Source: Pseudomonas sp. HS6 (lineage in GTDB: Bacteria; Pseudomonadota; Gammaproteobacteria; Pseudomonadales; Pseudomonadaceae). From it: a DNA stretch of 64,000 nt. Below the pieces are notes generated by a model. The model made no database searches, was not told where the DNA came from, and saw only the letters and a program-made list of their open reading frames with translations. Location of the stretch: assembly GCF_023375815.1 (NCBI RefSeq), contig NZ_CP067412.1:6014001-6078000 (forward strand). The letters are read 5' to 3'. Every line of letters begins with the position of its first letter. Position 1 is the stretch's first letter. A program made the translations under genes and the position numbers. Below, piece after piece: positions 31,461 through 40,095 of the stretch.

Positions 31461-32351
31461 TTACTTCTTCGCCGCAAACAACGCGTCGAGCTTCTGCTCG
31501 AAGGTGTGGTAATCGATGCGATCGTAGAGCTCCATGCGAGTCTGCATGGTGTCGATGACATTCTGCTGGGTGCCGTCGCGGCGGATCGCGGTGTAGACGT
31601 TTTCCGCAGCCTTGTTCATCGCGCGGAACGCCGACAGCGGGTACAGCACCAGCGACACGTCGGCGCCGGCCAGTTGTTCGGTGGTGTACAGCGGCGTCGA
31701 GCCGAATTCGGTGATGTTGGCCAGGATCGGCGCTTTCACGCGGCTGGCGAACAGTTTGTACATCTCGAGTTCAGTGATGGCTTCCGGGAAAATCATGTCG
31801 GCGCCGGCCTCGATGCACGCGGCGGCGCGATCCAGTGCCGATTCCAGACCTTCAACTGCCAGCGCGTCGGTGCGGGCCATGATCACGAAGCTGTCGTCGG
31901 TACGGGCATCGACGGCAGCCTTGATGCGGTCAACCATTTCCTGCTGGGTGACGATCTCTTTATTCGGACGATGGCCGCAGCGCTTGGCGCCGACCTGGTC
32001 TTCAATGTGGATCGCCGCGGCGCCGAACTTGATCATCGACTTCACAGTGCGAGCCACGTTGAACGCCGAGGCGCCGAAACCGGTGTCCACGTCTACCAGC
32101 AGCGGCAGGTCGCAGACGTCGGTGATGCGGCGCACGTCGGTCAGCACGTCATCCAGGCCGGTGATGCCCAGGTCCGGCACGCCGAGGGAGCCGGCGGCCA
32201 CCCCGCCACCCGAGAGGTAGATCGCCTTGAAACCGGCGCGCTTGGCCAGCAGCGCGTGGTTGGCGTTGATCGCGCCGACCACTTGCAGCGGATGTTCGCT
32301 GGCGACCGCATCGCGGAAACGCTGGCCTGGAGTGCTCTTGTTGGAACTCAT
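31461..32351 (-). CDS. prpB: 2-methylisocitrate lyase PrpB
   Basis: The 296-residue isocitrate-lyase family enzyme cleaves 2-methylisocitrate into pyruvate and succinate. It has the [10 protein letters not shown] catalytic loop and the DVDTGFG metal-binding segment. It starts within the end of the regulator gene (TCAT at 32348-32351, a four-base overlap), so regulator and enzyme are co-transcribed. Confidence 0.96.
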   Translation of the reverse strand: MSSNKSTPGQRFRDAVASEHPLQVVGAINANHALLAKRAGFKAIYLSGGGVAAGSLGVPDLGITGLDDVLTDVRRITDVCDLPLLVDVDTGFGASAFNVARTVKSMIKFGAAAIHIEDQVGAKRCGHRPNKEIVTQQEMVDRIKAAVDARTDDSFVIMARTDALAVEGLESALDRAAACIEAGADMIFPEAITELEMYKLFASRVKAPILANITEFGSTPLYTTEQLAGADVSLVLYPLSAFRAMNKAAENVYTAIRRDGTQQNVIDTMQTRMELYDRIDYHTFEQKLDALFAAKK

Positions 32352-33073
32352 GACTCACCTCGTTCAGTGGCTGTCTTATTGTCGGCGCCGTCCTGGTAAT
32401 GACGGGCGATGTTGCGTTTCGAGGCGCCGATGTGGCGGCGCATCAACAATTCCGCGAGTTCGCCGTCACGGTCGGCGATGGCATCGAGAATCCGGTGGTG
32501 TTCGGCAAAGGCCTGGCGCGGGCGGTTGGGCGTGGTGGAAAACTGGATGCGGTACATGCGCACCAGTTGATAGAGCTCGCCGCAGAGCATCTGGGTCAGG
32601 GTGCGGTTGCCGCTGCCCTGGATGATCCGGTAGTGAAAGTCGAAATCGCCTTCCTGCTGGTAGTAGCCGACGCCGGCCTGAAACGCCGCATCGCGCTCGT
32701 GGGTTTCCAGCACCCGGCGCAGCTCGTCGATTTCTTCGACGCTCATGCGTTCGGCCGCCAGACGGCAGGCCATGCCTTCGAGGGATTCGCGGATTTCGTA
32801 GAGTTCCAGCAGTTCGGCATGGCTCAGCGAGACCACCCGCGCGCCGACATGCGGCACCCGCACCAGCAAGCGCTGGCCTTCCAGACGGTGGATCGCCTCG
32901 CGCAGCGGCCCGCGACTGATGCCGTAGGTGCGCGCCAGTTCCGGCTCGGAGATCTTGCTGCCCGGCGCGATCTCGCCTTTGACGATGGCCGCCTGGATGC
33001 GTCGGAAGACGTTTTCGGACAGGGTTTCCGAATCGTCGCCGCTGATGACCGGGGGATCGAGTTGATCCAGCAT
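32348..33073 (-). CDS. GntR/FadR-family regulator of the prp operon
   Basis: The 241-residue regulator has an N-terminal winged helix (about 20-85) and a helical FCD ligand domain (about 95-225). It is the first gene of the propionate operon and probably a repressor relieved by a methylcitrate-pathway intermediate. The promoter region carries a TTGTCGACA element just before its own start and a full ATTGTCGACAAT 62 bases further upstream, suggesting autoregulation. Confidence 0.9.
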   Translation of the reverse strand: MLDQLDPPVISGDDSETLSENVFRRIQAAIVKGEIAPGSKISEPELARTYGISRGPLREAIHRLEGQRLLVRVPHVGARVVSLSHAELLELYEIRESLEGMACRLAAERMSVEEIDELRRVLETHERDAAFQAGVGYYQQEGDFDFHYRIIQGSGNRTLTQMLCGELYQLVRMYRIQFSTTPNRPRQAFAEHHRILDAIADRDGELAELLMRRHIGASKRNIARHYQDGADNKTATERGES

Positions 33074-33085
33074 ATTGTCGACACC
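33074..33085 (-). promoter_or_regulatory. Half-degenerate operator overlapping the regulator's RBS
   Basis: ATTGTCGACACC contains the 8-bp palindrome TGTCGACA immediately before the GntR start codon and partly covers its ribosome-binding site. It resembles the full operator at 33147-33158. Confidence 0.5.
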
Positions 33086-33146
33086 TTTAAATCCAATGCG
33101 GCAAAAACTAGCGAATCAGCCCGCACCAGTCAAAGGATAAATGGAT

Positions 33147-33158
33147 ATTGTCGACAAT
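33147..33158. promoter_or_regulatory. GntR operator of the prp operon
   Basis: ATTGTCGACAAT is a perfect 12-bp palindrome of the type bound by FadR-subfamily GntR proteins. It lies 74 bases upstream of the regulator gene in the region shared with the divergent protease gene. Confidence 0.65.
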
Positions 33159-33368
33159 CGTCTAATAACCCCCAGCATCAACCCCAAGGGTTATAGACCG
33201 GCTCGGGCGCTGGCGCCATAAAACCACCGTGCTAGAATGCCGCCCGCATTTGCGAGTCATTTGCACGGCTTGTCATAAAAAGCTGATAGGCACACGAAGG
33301 CGCGCGCAGACAGGATCTCCTGATGCCGTGGCCCTGAACCGAGAACGGACCGCTGCTCGCCAGGATTT

Positions 33369-33905
33369 ATGAGACTCAAGCCCTTCCCCACCTTTTTCTA
33401 TCTGTTTTGCCTGCCCAGCATGGCTGTGGCGGGTGAAAAGACTGTGTACGGCCTCAACGAATACGCCGCCCTCGACGGGATCAACCTGGAAGTGGCGGCG
33501 AAACTCGACACCGGGGCGAAAACCGCCTCCCTGAGCGCCCGCGACATCAAACGTTTCAAGCGCAACGGCGAATCCTGGGTGCGTTTCTACCTGGCCATCG
33601 ACGCCGCCCATTCGCACCCGATCGAACGGCCGCTGGCCCGGGTCAGCAAGATCAAGCGCCGTGCCGGCGACTACGATCCGGAAGAAGGCAAGAAGTACAC
33701 CGCGCGCCCGGTGATCGAACTGGATATCTGCATGGGCACGGCGATGCGCAGCATCGAAGTGAACCTGACCGACCGTAGTGCGTTCCAATACCCGCTTTTG
33801 ATCGGCTCCGAGGCGCTGAAACGCTTCGATGCGCTGGTCGATCCCAGTCTTAAATACGCTGCCGGCAAACCCGCCTGCGCCATCGCCGCTCATACCGCCG
33901 AGTAA
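33369..33905 (+). CDS. Retropepsin-like periplasmic protease (RimB/DUF785 family)
   Basis: The 178-residue protein has a cleavable signal peptide (first 22 residues, ending AVA-GE) and an aspartic-protease-like motif KLDTGAKTASL (catalytic Asp near 54). Such 'ATP-dependent zinc protease' proteins pair with RimK-like ligases. It is the first gene of a three-gene operon, 5 bases before the membrane protein gene. Its likely place is the periplasm; the target is unknown. Confidence 0.85.
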   Translation: MRLKPFPTFFYLFCLPSMAVAGEKTVYGLNEYAALDGINLEVAAKLDTGAKTASLSARDIKRFKRNGESWVRFYLAIDAAHSHPIERPLARVSKIKRRAGDYDPEEGKKYTARPVIELDICMGTAMRSIEVNLTDRSAFQYPLLIGSEALKRFDALVDPSLKYAAGKPACAIAAHTAE

Positions 33906-33910
33906 TTTCC

Positions 33911-35446
33911 ATGCGTTCTCTAACCTTCCACCTGAAAATTCTGATCACCATCCTGGTGCTTCTGGGCGTTTCGGTTACGGCCTATCAGATTTTCGTGCTC
34001 GGCATCCCGGTGACCGAAGACGCCACCGACGACTTGTGGAACATCGACGCCAAGGTCGAGTTCGTCGCCAGCACCAAGGATCCGGTGAAGATCCAGATGT
34101 TCGTGCCGCCCCTTAGCCGCGATTACGTCAGTCTCAATGAGAGCTTCATCTCCAACAACTACGGCGTGGCGGTCAACCGTGTCGACGGCAACCGCAAGGT
34201 CACGTGGTCGGCGCGCCGGGCCAAAGGCAACCAGACCCTTTATTACCGTCTGGTGCTGACCAAGCGCTACACCGCTGAAAAAACCAAGATCAAAGGCCCG
34301 ACCTTCCGCGACAGCATGGCCATCGAAGGCCCGGAAAAAATCGCCGCCGAAGCCCTGCTCGCGCCAATCCGCCAGCACTCGGCCGACGTCGAAACCTTCA
34401 TCGGCGAGGCGATCAAACGCGTCAACAACCTCAACGACGACAACGTGAAACTGCTGCTGGCGGGCGATCCGTCGACGCCGCACAAGGCGAAAATCGTCGA
34501 ACTGCTGCTGTCCATCGCCCACGTACCGGTGGAGAAAGTCCACACCATCCGCCTCGTCGCCGATCAACCGCAAACCCCGGAACTGTGGCTGCGCAGCTTC
34601 AACGGCACCGACTGGCTGTACTTCAACCCGGAAACCGGTGAGCAAGGCCTGCCGACCGACCGCCTGCTGTGGTGGAGCGGTGATGAGAACCTGATCACCG
34701 TCGACGGCGGCAAGAAAGCCAACGTGACCTTCAGTCTGAACAACAGCGAGATGAACGCGATTCGTCTGGCCAAGCTGACCGACGAAAACACCGACGCCAA
34801 CTTCCTCGAATACTCGCTGTATGGCCTGCCGCTGCAAACCCAGCAGACGTTCATGATCATGGTGATGATCCCGATCGGCGTGCTGGTGATCCTGATCCTG
34901 CGCAACCTGATCGGCCTGCAGACCCTCGGCACCTTTACTCCGGTGCTGATCGCCCTGGCCTTCCGCGAGACGCAGCTGGGCTTCGGCATTCTGCTGTTTA
35001 CCGTGATTACGGCGCTCGGGTTGTCGCTGCGCTCCTATCTGGAACACCTGAAGCTGCAAATGCTGCCGCGCCTGTCGGTGGTGTTGACGTTCGTGGTGGT
35101 GCTGATCGCGGCGATCAGCCTGTTCAGCCACAAGCTTGGTCTGGAGCGCGGCCTGTCGGTAGCGCTGTTCCCGATGGTGATTCTGACCATGACCATCGAA
35201 CGCCTGTCGATCACCTGGGAAGAACGCGGCGCCAGCCATGCGCTGAAAGTAGCAATCGGAACGCTGTTCGCGGCATCCCTGGCGCACCTGATCATGACCG
35301 TCCCGGAGCTGGTGTACTTCGTGTTCACCTTCCCGGCGATTCTGCTGATTCTGGTGGGCTTCATGCTGGCCATGGGTCGCTATCGCGGCTACCGCCTGAC
35401 CGAACTGGTGCGCTTCAAGGCTTTCCTGAAGAAGGCTGACGCCTGA
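33911..35446 (+). CDS. Inactive transglutaminase fused to seven-helix membrane domain
   Basis: The 511-residue protein has an N-terminal membrane helix, a periplasmic transglutaminase-like domain (about 35-290) that lacks the usual catalytic Cys-His-Asp set, and seven C-terminal helices (about 310-495). It is always found with RimK-like ATP-grasp ligases and retropepsin-like proteases, as here. The domain pair is thought to bind or present a peptide at the inner membrane; this is inference. Its stop shares a base with the next start (TGATG, 35444). Confidence 0.87.
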   Translation: MRSLTFHLKILITILVLLGVSVTAYQIFVLGIPVTEDATDDLWNIDAKVEFVASTKDPVKIQMFVPPLSRDYVSLNESFISNNYGVAVNRVDGNRKVTWSARRAKGNQTLYYRLVLTKRYTAEKTKIKGPTFRDSMAIEGPEKIAAEALLAPIRQHSADVETFIGEAIKRVNNLNDDNVKLLLAGDPSTPHKAKIVELLLSIAHVPVEKVHTIRLVADQPQTPELWLRSFNGTDWLYFNPETGEQGLPTDRLLWWSGDENLITVDGGKKANVTFSLNNSEMNAIRLAKLTDENTDANFLEYSLYGLPLQTQQTFMIMVMIPIGVLVILILRNLIGLQTLGTFTPVLIALAFRETQLGFGILLFTVITALGLSLRSYLEHLKLQMLPRLSVVLTFVVVLIAAISLFSHKLGLERGLSVALFPMVILTMTIERLSITWEERGASHALKVAIGTLFAASLAHLIMTVPELVYFVFTFPAILLILVGFMLAMGRYRGYRLTELVRFKAFLKKADA

Positions 35447-36432
35447 TGTTCGGTTTCTGGAAGACCTGGAAGGCCCTGGAAGCCCGGGGCATCATGGGCA
35501 TCAATCGGCGTAACGCGGACTACGTGCTCAAGTACAACAAGCGCAGTCTGTACCCGATCGTCGATGACAAGATCATCACCAAGGAGCGCGCGATCAAGGC
35601 CGGCATTCATGTGCCGGAACTGTATGGTGTGATTTCCACGGAGAAGGAAATCGACAAGCTCGACGAGATCATCGGCGGGCGCAACGACTTCGTGATCAAG
35701 CCGGCCCAGGGCGCCGGCGGTGACGGCATCATCGTCATCGCCGACCGTTTCGAGGGCCGCTATCGCACGGTATCGGGCAAGATCCTCACTCACGAAGAGC
35801 TCGAGCATCACATCTCCAGCATCCTCACCGGCCTGTATTCGCTGGGCGGGCACCGCGACCGGGCGCTGATCGAATATCGGGTGACCCCGGACCAGATCTT
35901 CAAGAGCATCAGCTACGAAGGCGTGCCAGACATCCGCATCATCGTACTGATGGGTTACCCGGTGATGGCGATGCTGCGCCTGCCGACCCGCCAGTCCGGC
36001 GGCAAGGCCAACCTGCACCAGGGCGCCATCGGCGTCGGGGTCGACCTGGCGACCGGCCTGACGTTGCGCGGCACCTGGCTGAACAACATCATCACCAAAC
36101 ACCCCGACACCACCAACGCGGTGGACGGCGTGCAACTGCCCTACTGGGACGGCTTCATGAAACTCGCGGCCGGTTGCTATGAGTTGTGCGGTTTGGGTTA
36201 TATCGGCGTGGACATGGTGCTGGACCAGGAGAAAGGCCCGCTGATTCTGGAACTGAATGCGCGGCCGGGGCTGAATATCCAGATTGCCAATGATTGTGGG
36301 CTGACGTTGCGTACTCATGCGGTGGAAGCGCGTCTGGAGGACCTCAAGGCGCGTGGTATGACTGAAACGGTTGAAGAGCGGGTGGTGTTTGCTCAGGAGT
36401 TGTTTGGGCATATTCCGGCGGTCGAGGGCTGA
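35446..36432 (+). CDS. RimK-like ATP-grasp alpha-L-glutamate ligase-like protein
   Basis: The 328-residue ATP-grasp enzyme has a glycine-rich ATP loop KPAQGAGGDGIIVI (about 85-98) and the metal site LELNARPGLNIQ (about 267-278). RimK relatives add amino acids such as glutamate to peptides. It is coupled to the transglutaminase-7TM gene by a one-base overlap. The substrate is probably a peptide of the envelope, judged only from its partners. RimK itself, with ribosomal protein S6, is a different gene. Confidence 0.87.
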   Translation: MFGFWKTWKALEARGIMGINRRNADYVLKYNKRSLYPIVDDKIITKERAIKAGIHVPELYGVISTEKEIDKLDEIIGGRNDFVIKPAQGAGGDGIIVIADRFEGRYRTVSGKILTHEELEHHISSILTGLYSLGGHRDRALIEYRVTPDQIFKSISYEGVPDIRIIVLMGYPVMAMLRLPTRQSGGKANLHQGAIGVGVDLATGLTLRGTWLNNIITKHPDTTNAVDGVQLPYWDGFMKLAAGCYELCGLGYIGVDMVLDQEKGPLILELNARPGLNIQIANDCGLTLRTHAVEARLEDLKARGMTETVEERVVFAQELFGHIPAVEG

Positions 36433-36453
36433 AAAGCTTAGAAGCTAAAAGCT

Positions 36454-36645
36454 CCCTCACCCTAGCCCTCCCGAAACGTCGGACCGCCCGGAGGGAGAGG
36501 GGACTGACCGAGTTGGATGTTCACGCTCCATCGACCTGACATTCCGGAGTCGAACTCAGGACTTGAAAAGCCCCCGATCTGCTTCCTTTCCCGCTCGCCC
36601 CCTTGGGGGAGAGGGATGGGCGGGCGGCGTGCCGATGAGGGGGGC
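36454..36645. repeat. Large palindromic intergenic repeat, copy C
   Basis: It shares outer arms with copies A and B (CCCTCACCCTAGCCCTCCCG at 36454 and GGGAGAGGGATGGGCGGGCG near 36605), but the inner stem is degenerate. It fills the gap between the ATP-grasp gene and pabB. Confidence 0.7.
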
Positions 36646-36716
36646 TTTTGACTTTGATCTGGCATCGGAGAGGACTACAATCCCCACCCCGCCTCAATGG
36701 CCGATCTGCCCCGCCC

Positions 36717-38060
36717 ATGCTGACCTGTTCCGTACACCCGCTGCCCTACCGCGCCAACCCCGCCGACTATTTCGCGGCCGTCCGCCATGCGCCCGGCGCC
36801 GTGCTGCTCGACAGCGGCCGGCCGAGTGCCGACCGTGGCCGTTATGATCTGCTCAGCGCCTGGCCGCTGGAACAACTGGCGGTGCTGCCGGACGAGCGTG
36901 GTGAGAGTTTCCTGCAACGCCTGCGGGATAATCTGACGCGATTGGGCGACGCGCAATTGCCGGATACCTATGAACTGCCGTTCGCCGGCGGCCTGATCGG
37001 TTACCTGAGCTACGACTTCGGTCGGCATCTGGAACACCTGCCGAGTCAGGCCCGGGATGATCTGCAACTGCCGGATGCGCGATTTGGTCTGTACGACTGG
37101 GCCTTGATCAGTGATCACCAATCGGCCACCAGCCAACTGGTGTTTCACCCGTCGGTCAGCACTAGCGAGAAACAACGACTGATCGATCTGTTCCGCCAAC
37201 CGGTGGTCGACGAACTGACCCCGTTCAAGCTGAACAGCCCGATGGCAGCCGATCTCTCGGCCGATGAATACCGTCAGGCCTTCGAACGCATCCAGCATTA
37301 CATTCAGGCCGGGGACTGCTATCAGGTCAACTTCGCCCAGCGCTTCCGCGCGCCATGCCAGGGCGATCCATGGCTGGCCTACTGCAAATTGCGTGAGGCC
37401 TGCCCGACACCGTTTTCCGGATTCCAGAGCCTGCCCGAGGGTAATGCGGTGCTGAGCCTGTCACCCGAGCGCTTCGTCAAAGTCAGCCAGCGTCAGGTGG
37501 AAACCCGCCCGATCAAGGGCACCCGCCCCCGTGGCGCGACCCCGGCCGAAGACGCCGCCAACGCCGCCGAACTGCTGGCCAGCCCCAAGGATCGTGCGGA
37601 AAACCTGATGATCGTCGACCTGCTGCGCAACGACTTGGGCCGCACCTGCCGCATCGGCTCGGTGCGAGTGCCGGAGTTGTTCAGCCTGGAAAGCTATCCG
37701 AACGTGCATCACTTGGTCAGCAGTGTGACCGGCGAGCTGGCGGATGATCGCGATGCATTGGATCTGATTGCCGGCAGCTTCCCCGGCGGCTCGATCACCG
37801 GCGCACCGAAGATTCGCGCGATGCAGATCATCGACGAACTGGAACCGACCCGACGCGGTTTGTACTGCGGTTCGTTGCTGTACCTGGACGTGCGCGGCGA
37901 GATGGACAGCTCCATCGCCATTCGCAGTCTGTTGGTGAAGGATGGGCAGGTGTGCTGCTGGGGCGGTGGCGGGATCGTCGCTGATTCGGATTGGGAAGCG
38001 GAATATCAGGAGTCGATCACCAAGGTCAGAGTCCTGCTCGAAACCTTGCAGAACCTCTGA
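36717..38060 (+). CDS. pabB: Aminodeoxychorismate synthase component I
   Basis: The 447-residue chorismate-utilizing enzyme, with its glutaminase partner encoded elsewhere, forms 4-amino-4-deoxychorismate for folate. Motifs are PIKGTRPRG (near 273), MIVDLLRNDLGR (near 298) and GSITGAPKIRAMQIID (near 358). I chose ATG 36717, 6 codons before the conserved PYRANPADYF region. It converges with thrH. Confidence 0.94.
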   Translation: MLTCSVHPLPYRANPADYFAAVRHAPGAVLLDSGRPSADRGRYDLLSAWPLEQLAVLPDERGESFLQRLRDNLTRLGDAQLPDTYELPFAGGLIGYLSYDFGRHLEHLPSQARDDLQLPDARFGLYDWALISDHQSATSQLVFHPSVSTSEKQRLIDLFRQPVVDELTPFKLNSPMAADLSADEYRQAFERIQHYIQAGDCYQVNFAQRFRAPCQGDPWLAYCKLREACPTPFSGFQSLPEGNAVLSLSPERFVKVSQRQVETRPIKGTRPRGATPAEDAANAAELLASPKDRAENLMIVDLLRNDLGRTCRIGSVRVPELFSLESYPNVHHLVSSVTGELADDRDALDLIAGSFPGGSITGAPKIRAMQIIDELEPTRRGLYCGSLLYLDVRGEMDSSIAIRSLLVKDGQVCCWGGGGIVADSDWEAEYQESITKVRVLLETLQNL

Positions 38061-38067
38061 CGCTTGC

Positions 38068-38091
38068 GGCGAGGGCGTTTGCGCCCTCGCC
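38068..38091. terminator. Hairpin between convergent pabB and thrH
   Basis: A 9-bp perfect GC stem, GGCGAGGGC / GCCCTCGCC, with a six-base loop lies between the convergent genes. It lacks a T run, so its termination strength is uncertain. Confidence 0.55.
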
Positions 38092-38101
38092 ACAGCATGA
38101 C

Positions 38102-38719
38102 TTACAGGCTCAAATCGCGGTTTGAAGCCTTGAGAAACTCCTGCTTCAACTCACCAAAGCTGTGCACTGCCGGGAACTGCGGGAATTCCCGAATCACGTT
38201 ATCCGGCGCATGGAACAGAATCCCCGCATCCGCTTCACCCAGCATGCTGGTGTCGTTGTAGGAATCCCCTGCCGCAATCACCCGGTAATACAGGCTCTTG
38301 AAGGCCAGGACCGACTGACGTTTCGGATCTTTCTGACGCAACTGATAGCTCGTGACCCGCCCGCTCTCGTCAGTAATCAGACGATGGCAGAGCAACGTCG
38401 GAAAGCCCAGTTGACGCATCAGCGGCTGGGAAAATTCGTAGAAGGTATCCGACAGAATCACCACCTGAAACCGCTCGCGCAGCCAGTTGACGAACTCCAC
38501 TGCGCCGTCCAGCGGCTTGAGGGTCGCGATCACTTCCTGAATGTCCGACAGCTTGAGGCCATGCTCGTCAAGGATGCGCAGGCGCTGCTTCATCAGCACG
38601 TCATAGTCGGGAATGTCCCGAGTGGTGGCCTTGAGCGATTCGATTCCGGTTTTTTCAGCGAAGGCGATCCAGATTTCCGGTACCAGCACCCCTTCAAGAT
38701 CAAGACAGGCAATTTCCAC
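38102..38719 (-). CDS. thrH: Phosphoserine phosphatase/homoserine phosphotransferase ThrH
   Basis: The 205-residue HAD-superfamily protein has DLEGVLVPE at the N-terminus (nucleophile Asp7) and GDSYNDTSML near residue 150. ThrH dephosphorylates phosphoserine and can move phosphate to homoserine. The gene order pabB-thrH-cysH is shared with P. aeruginosa. The start is ATG 38719 with GGAGTGTCCTGTG upstream. Confidence 0.93.
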   Translation of the reverse strand: MEIACLDLEGVLVPEIWIAFAEKTGIESLKATTRDIPDYDVLMKQRLRILDEHGLKLSDIQEVIATLKPLDGAVEFVNWLRERFQVVILSDTFYEFSQPLMRQLGFPTLLCHRLITDESGRVTSYQLRQKDPKRQSVLAFKSLYYRVIAAGDSYNDTSMLGEADAGILFHAPDNVIREFPQFPAVHSFGELKQEFLKASNRDLSL

Positions 38720-38881
38720 AGGACACTCCGTTTGTAATGTTTATTGAGTCGAGCGAGCCCGAACTCTAGCGGCTCGTTCCGGGCCACGCAACGCAGAGGG
38801 CACCCCGGCGGGCGTTGCTTTTTGTTAACATCGCCGCCATATAGAGCGCCCAGCGCCACCGACCTGTAGGAAGCCGCCCTG

Positions 38882-39616
38882 ATGAGCCCAACGTTCGACG
38901 TCGTGGAACTCGCCACGACCTATGCCAACAAATCCGCGCAGGACATCCTCAAGCTCGCGTTCGCCGAGTTCGGCGATGATCTGTGGATATCTTTCAGCGG
39001 CGCCGAGGATGTGGTGCTGGTGGACATGGCCTGGAAGCTGAACAAGAACGTCAAGGTGTTCAGTCTCGACACCGGCCGCCTGCACCCGGAAACCTACCGA
39101 TTCATCGATCAGGTGCGCGAGCACTACAAGATCGACATCGAACTGGTCTCGCCGGACTACACGAAACTCGAACCGTTCGTGAAGGAAAAAGGCCTGTTCA
39201 GTTTCTACAAGGACGGCCATGGCGAGTGCTGCGGCATCCGCAAGATCGAACCGCTGCGCCGCAAACTGTCCGGCGTCAAAGCCTGGGCCACCGGCCAGCG
39301 TCGCGACCAGAGCCCTGGCACCCGCAGCGCGGTCGCGGTAATGGAAATCGACAGCGCGTTCTCCACTCCAGAGCGCACCCTGTACAAGTTCAACCCGCTG
39401 GCGCAGATGACCAGCGAGGAGATCTGGGGCTACATCCGCATGCTGGAGCTGCCGTACAACTCCCTGCATGAGCGCGGTTTCATCAGCATCGGCTGTGAAC
39501 CGTGCACCCGCCCCGTGCTGCCGAACCAACACGAACGCGAAGGTCGCTGGTGGTGGGAAGAAGCGACCCAGAAAGAATGCGGGTTGCATGCCGGGAATAT
39601 CATCAGCAAGGCGTAA
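38882..39616 (+). CDS. cysH: Adenosine 5'-phosphosulfate reductase (APS reductase)
   Basis: The 244-residue enzyme reduces APS to sulfite in sulfate assimilation. It has the [12 protein letters not shown]-loop and the four-cysteine [4Fe-4S] set (CC near 119-120 and CEPC near 207), which marks the APS-type rather than PAPS-type reductase. The C-terminal ECGLH catalytic cysteine is present. It diverges from thrH. Confidence 0.95.
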   Translation: MSPTFDVVELATTYANKSAQDILKLAFAEFGDDLWISFSGAEDVVLVDMAWKLNKNVKVFSLDTGRLHPETYRFIDQVREHYKIDIELVSPDYTKLEPFVKEKGLFSFYKDGHGECCGIRKIEPLRRKLSGVKAWATGQRRDQSPGTRSAVAVMEIDSAFSTPERTLYKFNPLAQMTSEEIWGYIRMLELPYNSLHERGFISIGCEPCTRPVLPNQHEREGRWWWEEATQKECGLHAGNIISKA

Positions 39617-39884
39617 ACCGTTCGACCCGCAGTTGACTCTGCCAGACATGAAAAATGTGTACACACGAATGTCACCATCGGTGCCATTTATGTGTGCACT
39701 TTTCATTTCTGCGCCCTGAAAAGTTACATCCCGCTGCCAAAGCGATCCCTTCCGGCGTCCGCCAAAATCCCTTCCGAAAAATAAATACCTGTTCAAACGG
39801 TCAATTTATATCGCCTGCATTTCAGCGACTTAGCGCACTTCAATAACTTTTCGAAATCAGTGGTGATTTTCATAGATCGCTGAC

Positions 39885-39900
39885 TGGCACAGATCTGGCT
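39885..39900 (+). promoter_or_regulatory. Possible sigma-54 promoter of the NCS1 permease
   Basis: TGGCACAGATCTGGCT has GG (39886-39887) and GC (39898-39899) ten bases apart, fitting RpoN -24/-12, though the -12 box is imperfect. Nitrogen control would suit a purine- or hydantoin-type permease. Confidence 0.45.
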
Positions 39901-39913
39901 TAAGTGCATACAT

Positions 39914-39929
39914 GTTTTGTATACAAAAC
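39914..39929. promoter_or_regulatory. 16-bp perfect palindrome, GntR-type operator
   Basis: GTTTTGTATACAAAAC is a perfect palindrome placed at the expected transcription start of the permease gene. TTGTATACAA-like sites are typical of GntR/FadR-family repressors. No such regulator gene lies beside it. Confidence 0.6.
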
Positions 39930-40095
39930 TGCAGAACATGAACCCACACTTTCGATCCGCAAGCCTGAAGCGCCCTATCCCGTACAGGCTGCAGATGCCC
40001 CGTAACCAGTGATGTTTCACCGCCGCGACGAAGATCTGCCGAGCCTGAGCGCTCATGCACAGTCATCGCGGCCCGAACATCAGGAGCCTGCCGGA

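Larger units (their letters stand above)
39617..40095. promoter_or_regulatory. AT-rich 479-base gap with operators before NCS1 permease
   Basis: No gene is seen here. The region holds the 10-bp palindrome TGTGTACACA (39656-39665), an inverted repeat CACCATCGGTG (39673-39683), a sigma-54-like site and a 16-bp palindrome (listed separately). Base composition is clearly richer in AT than the flanking genes. Confidence 0.6.
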
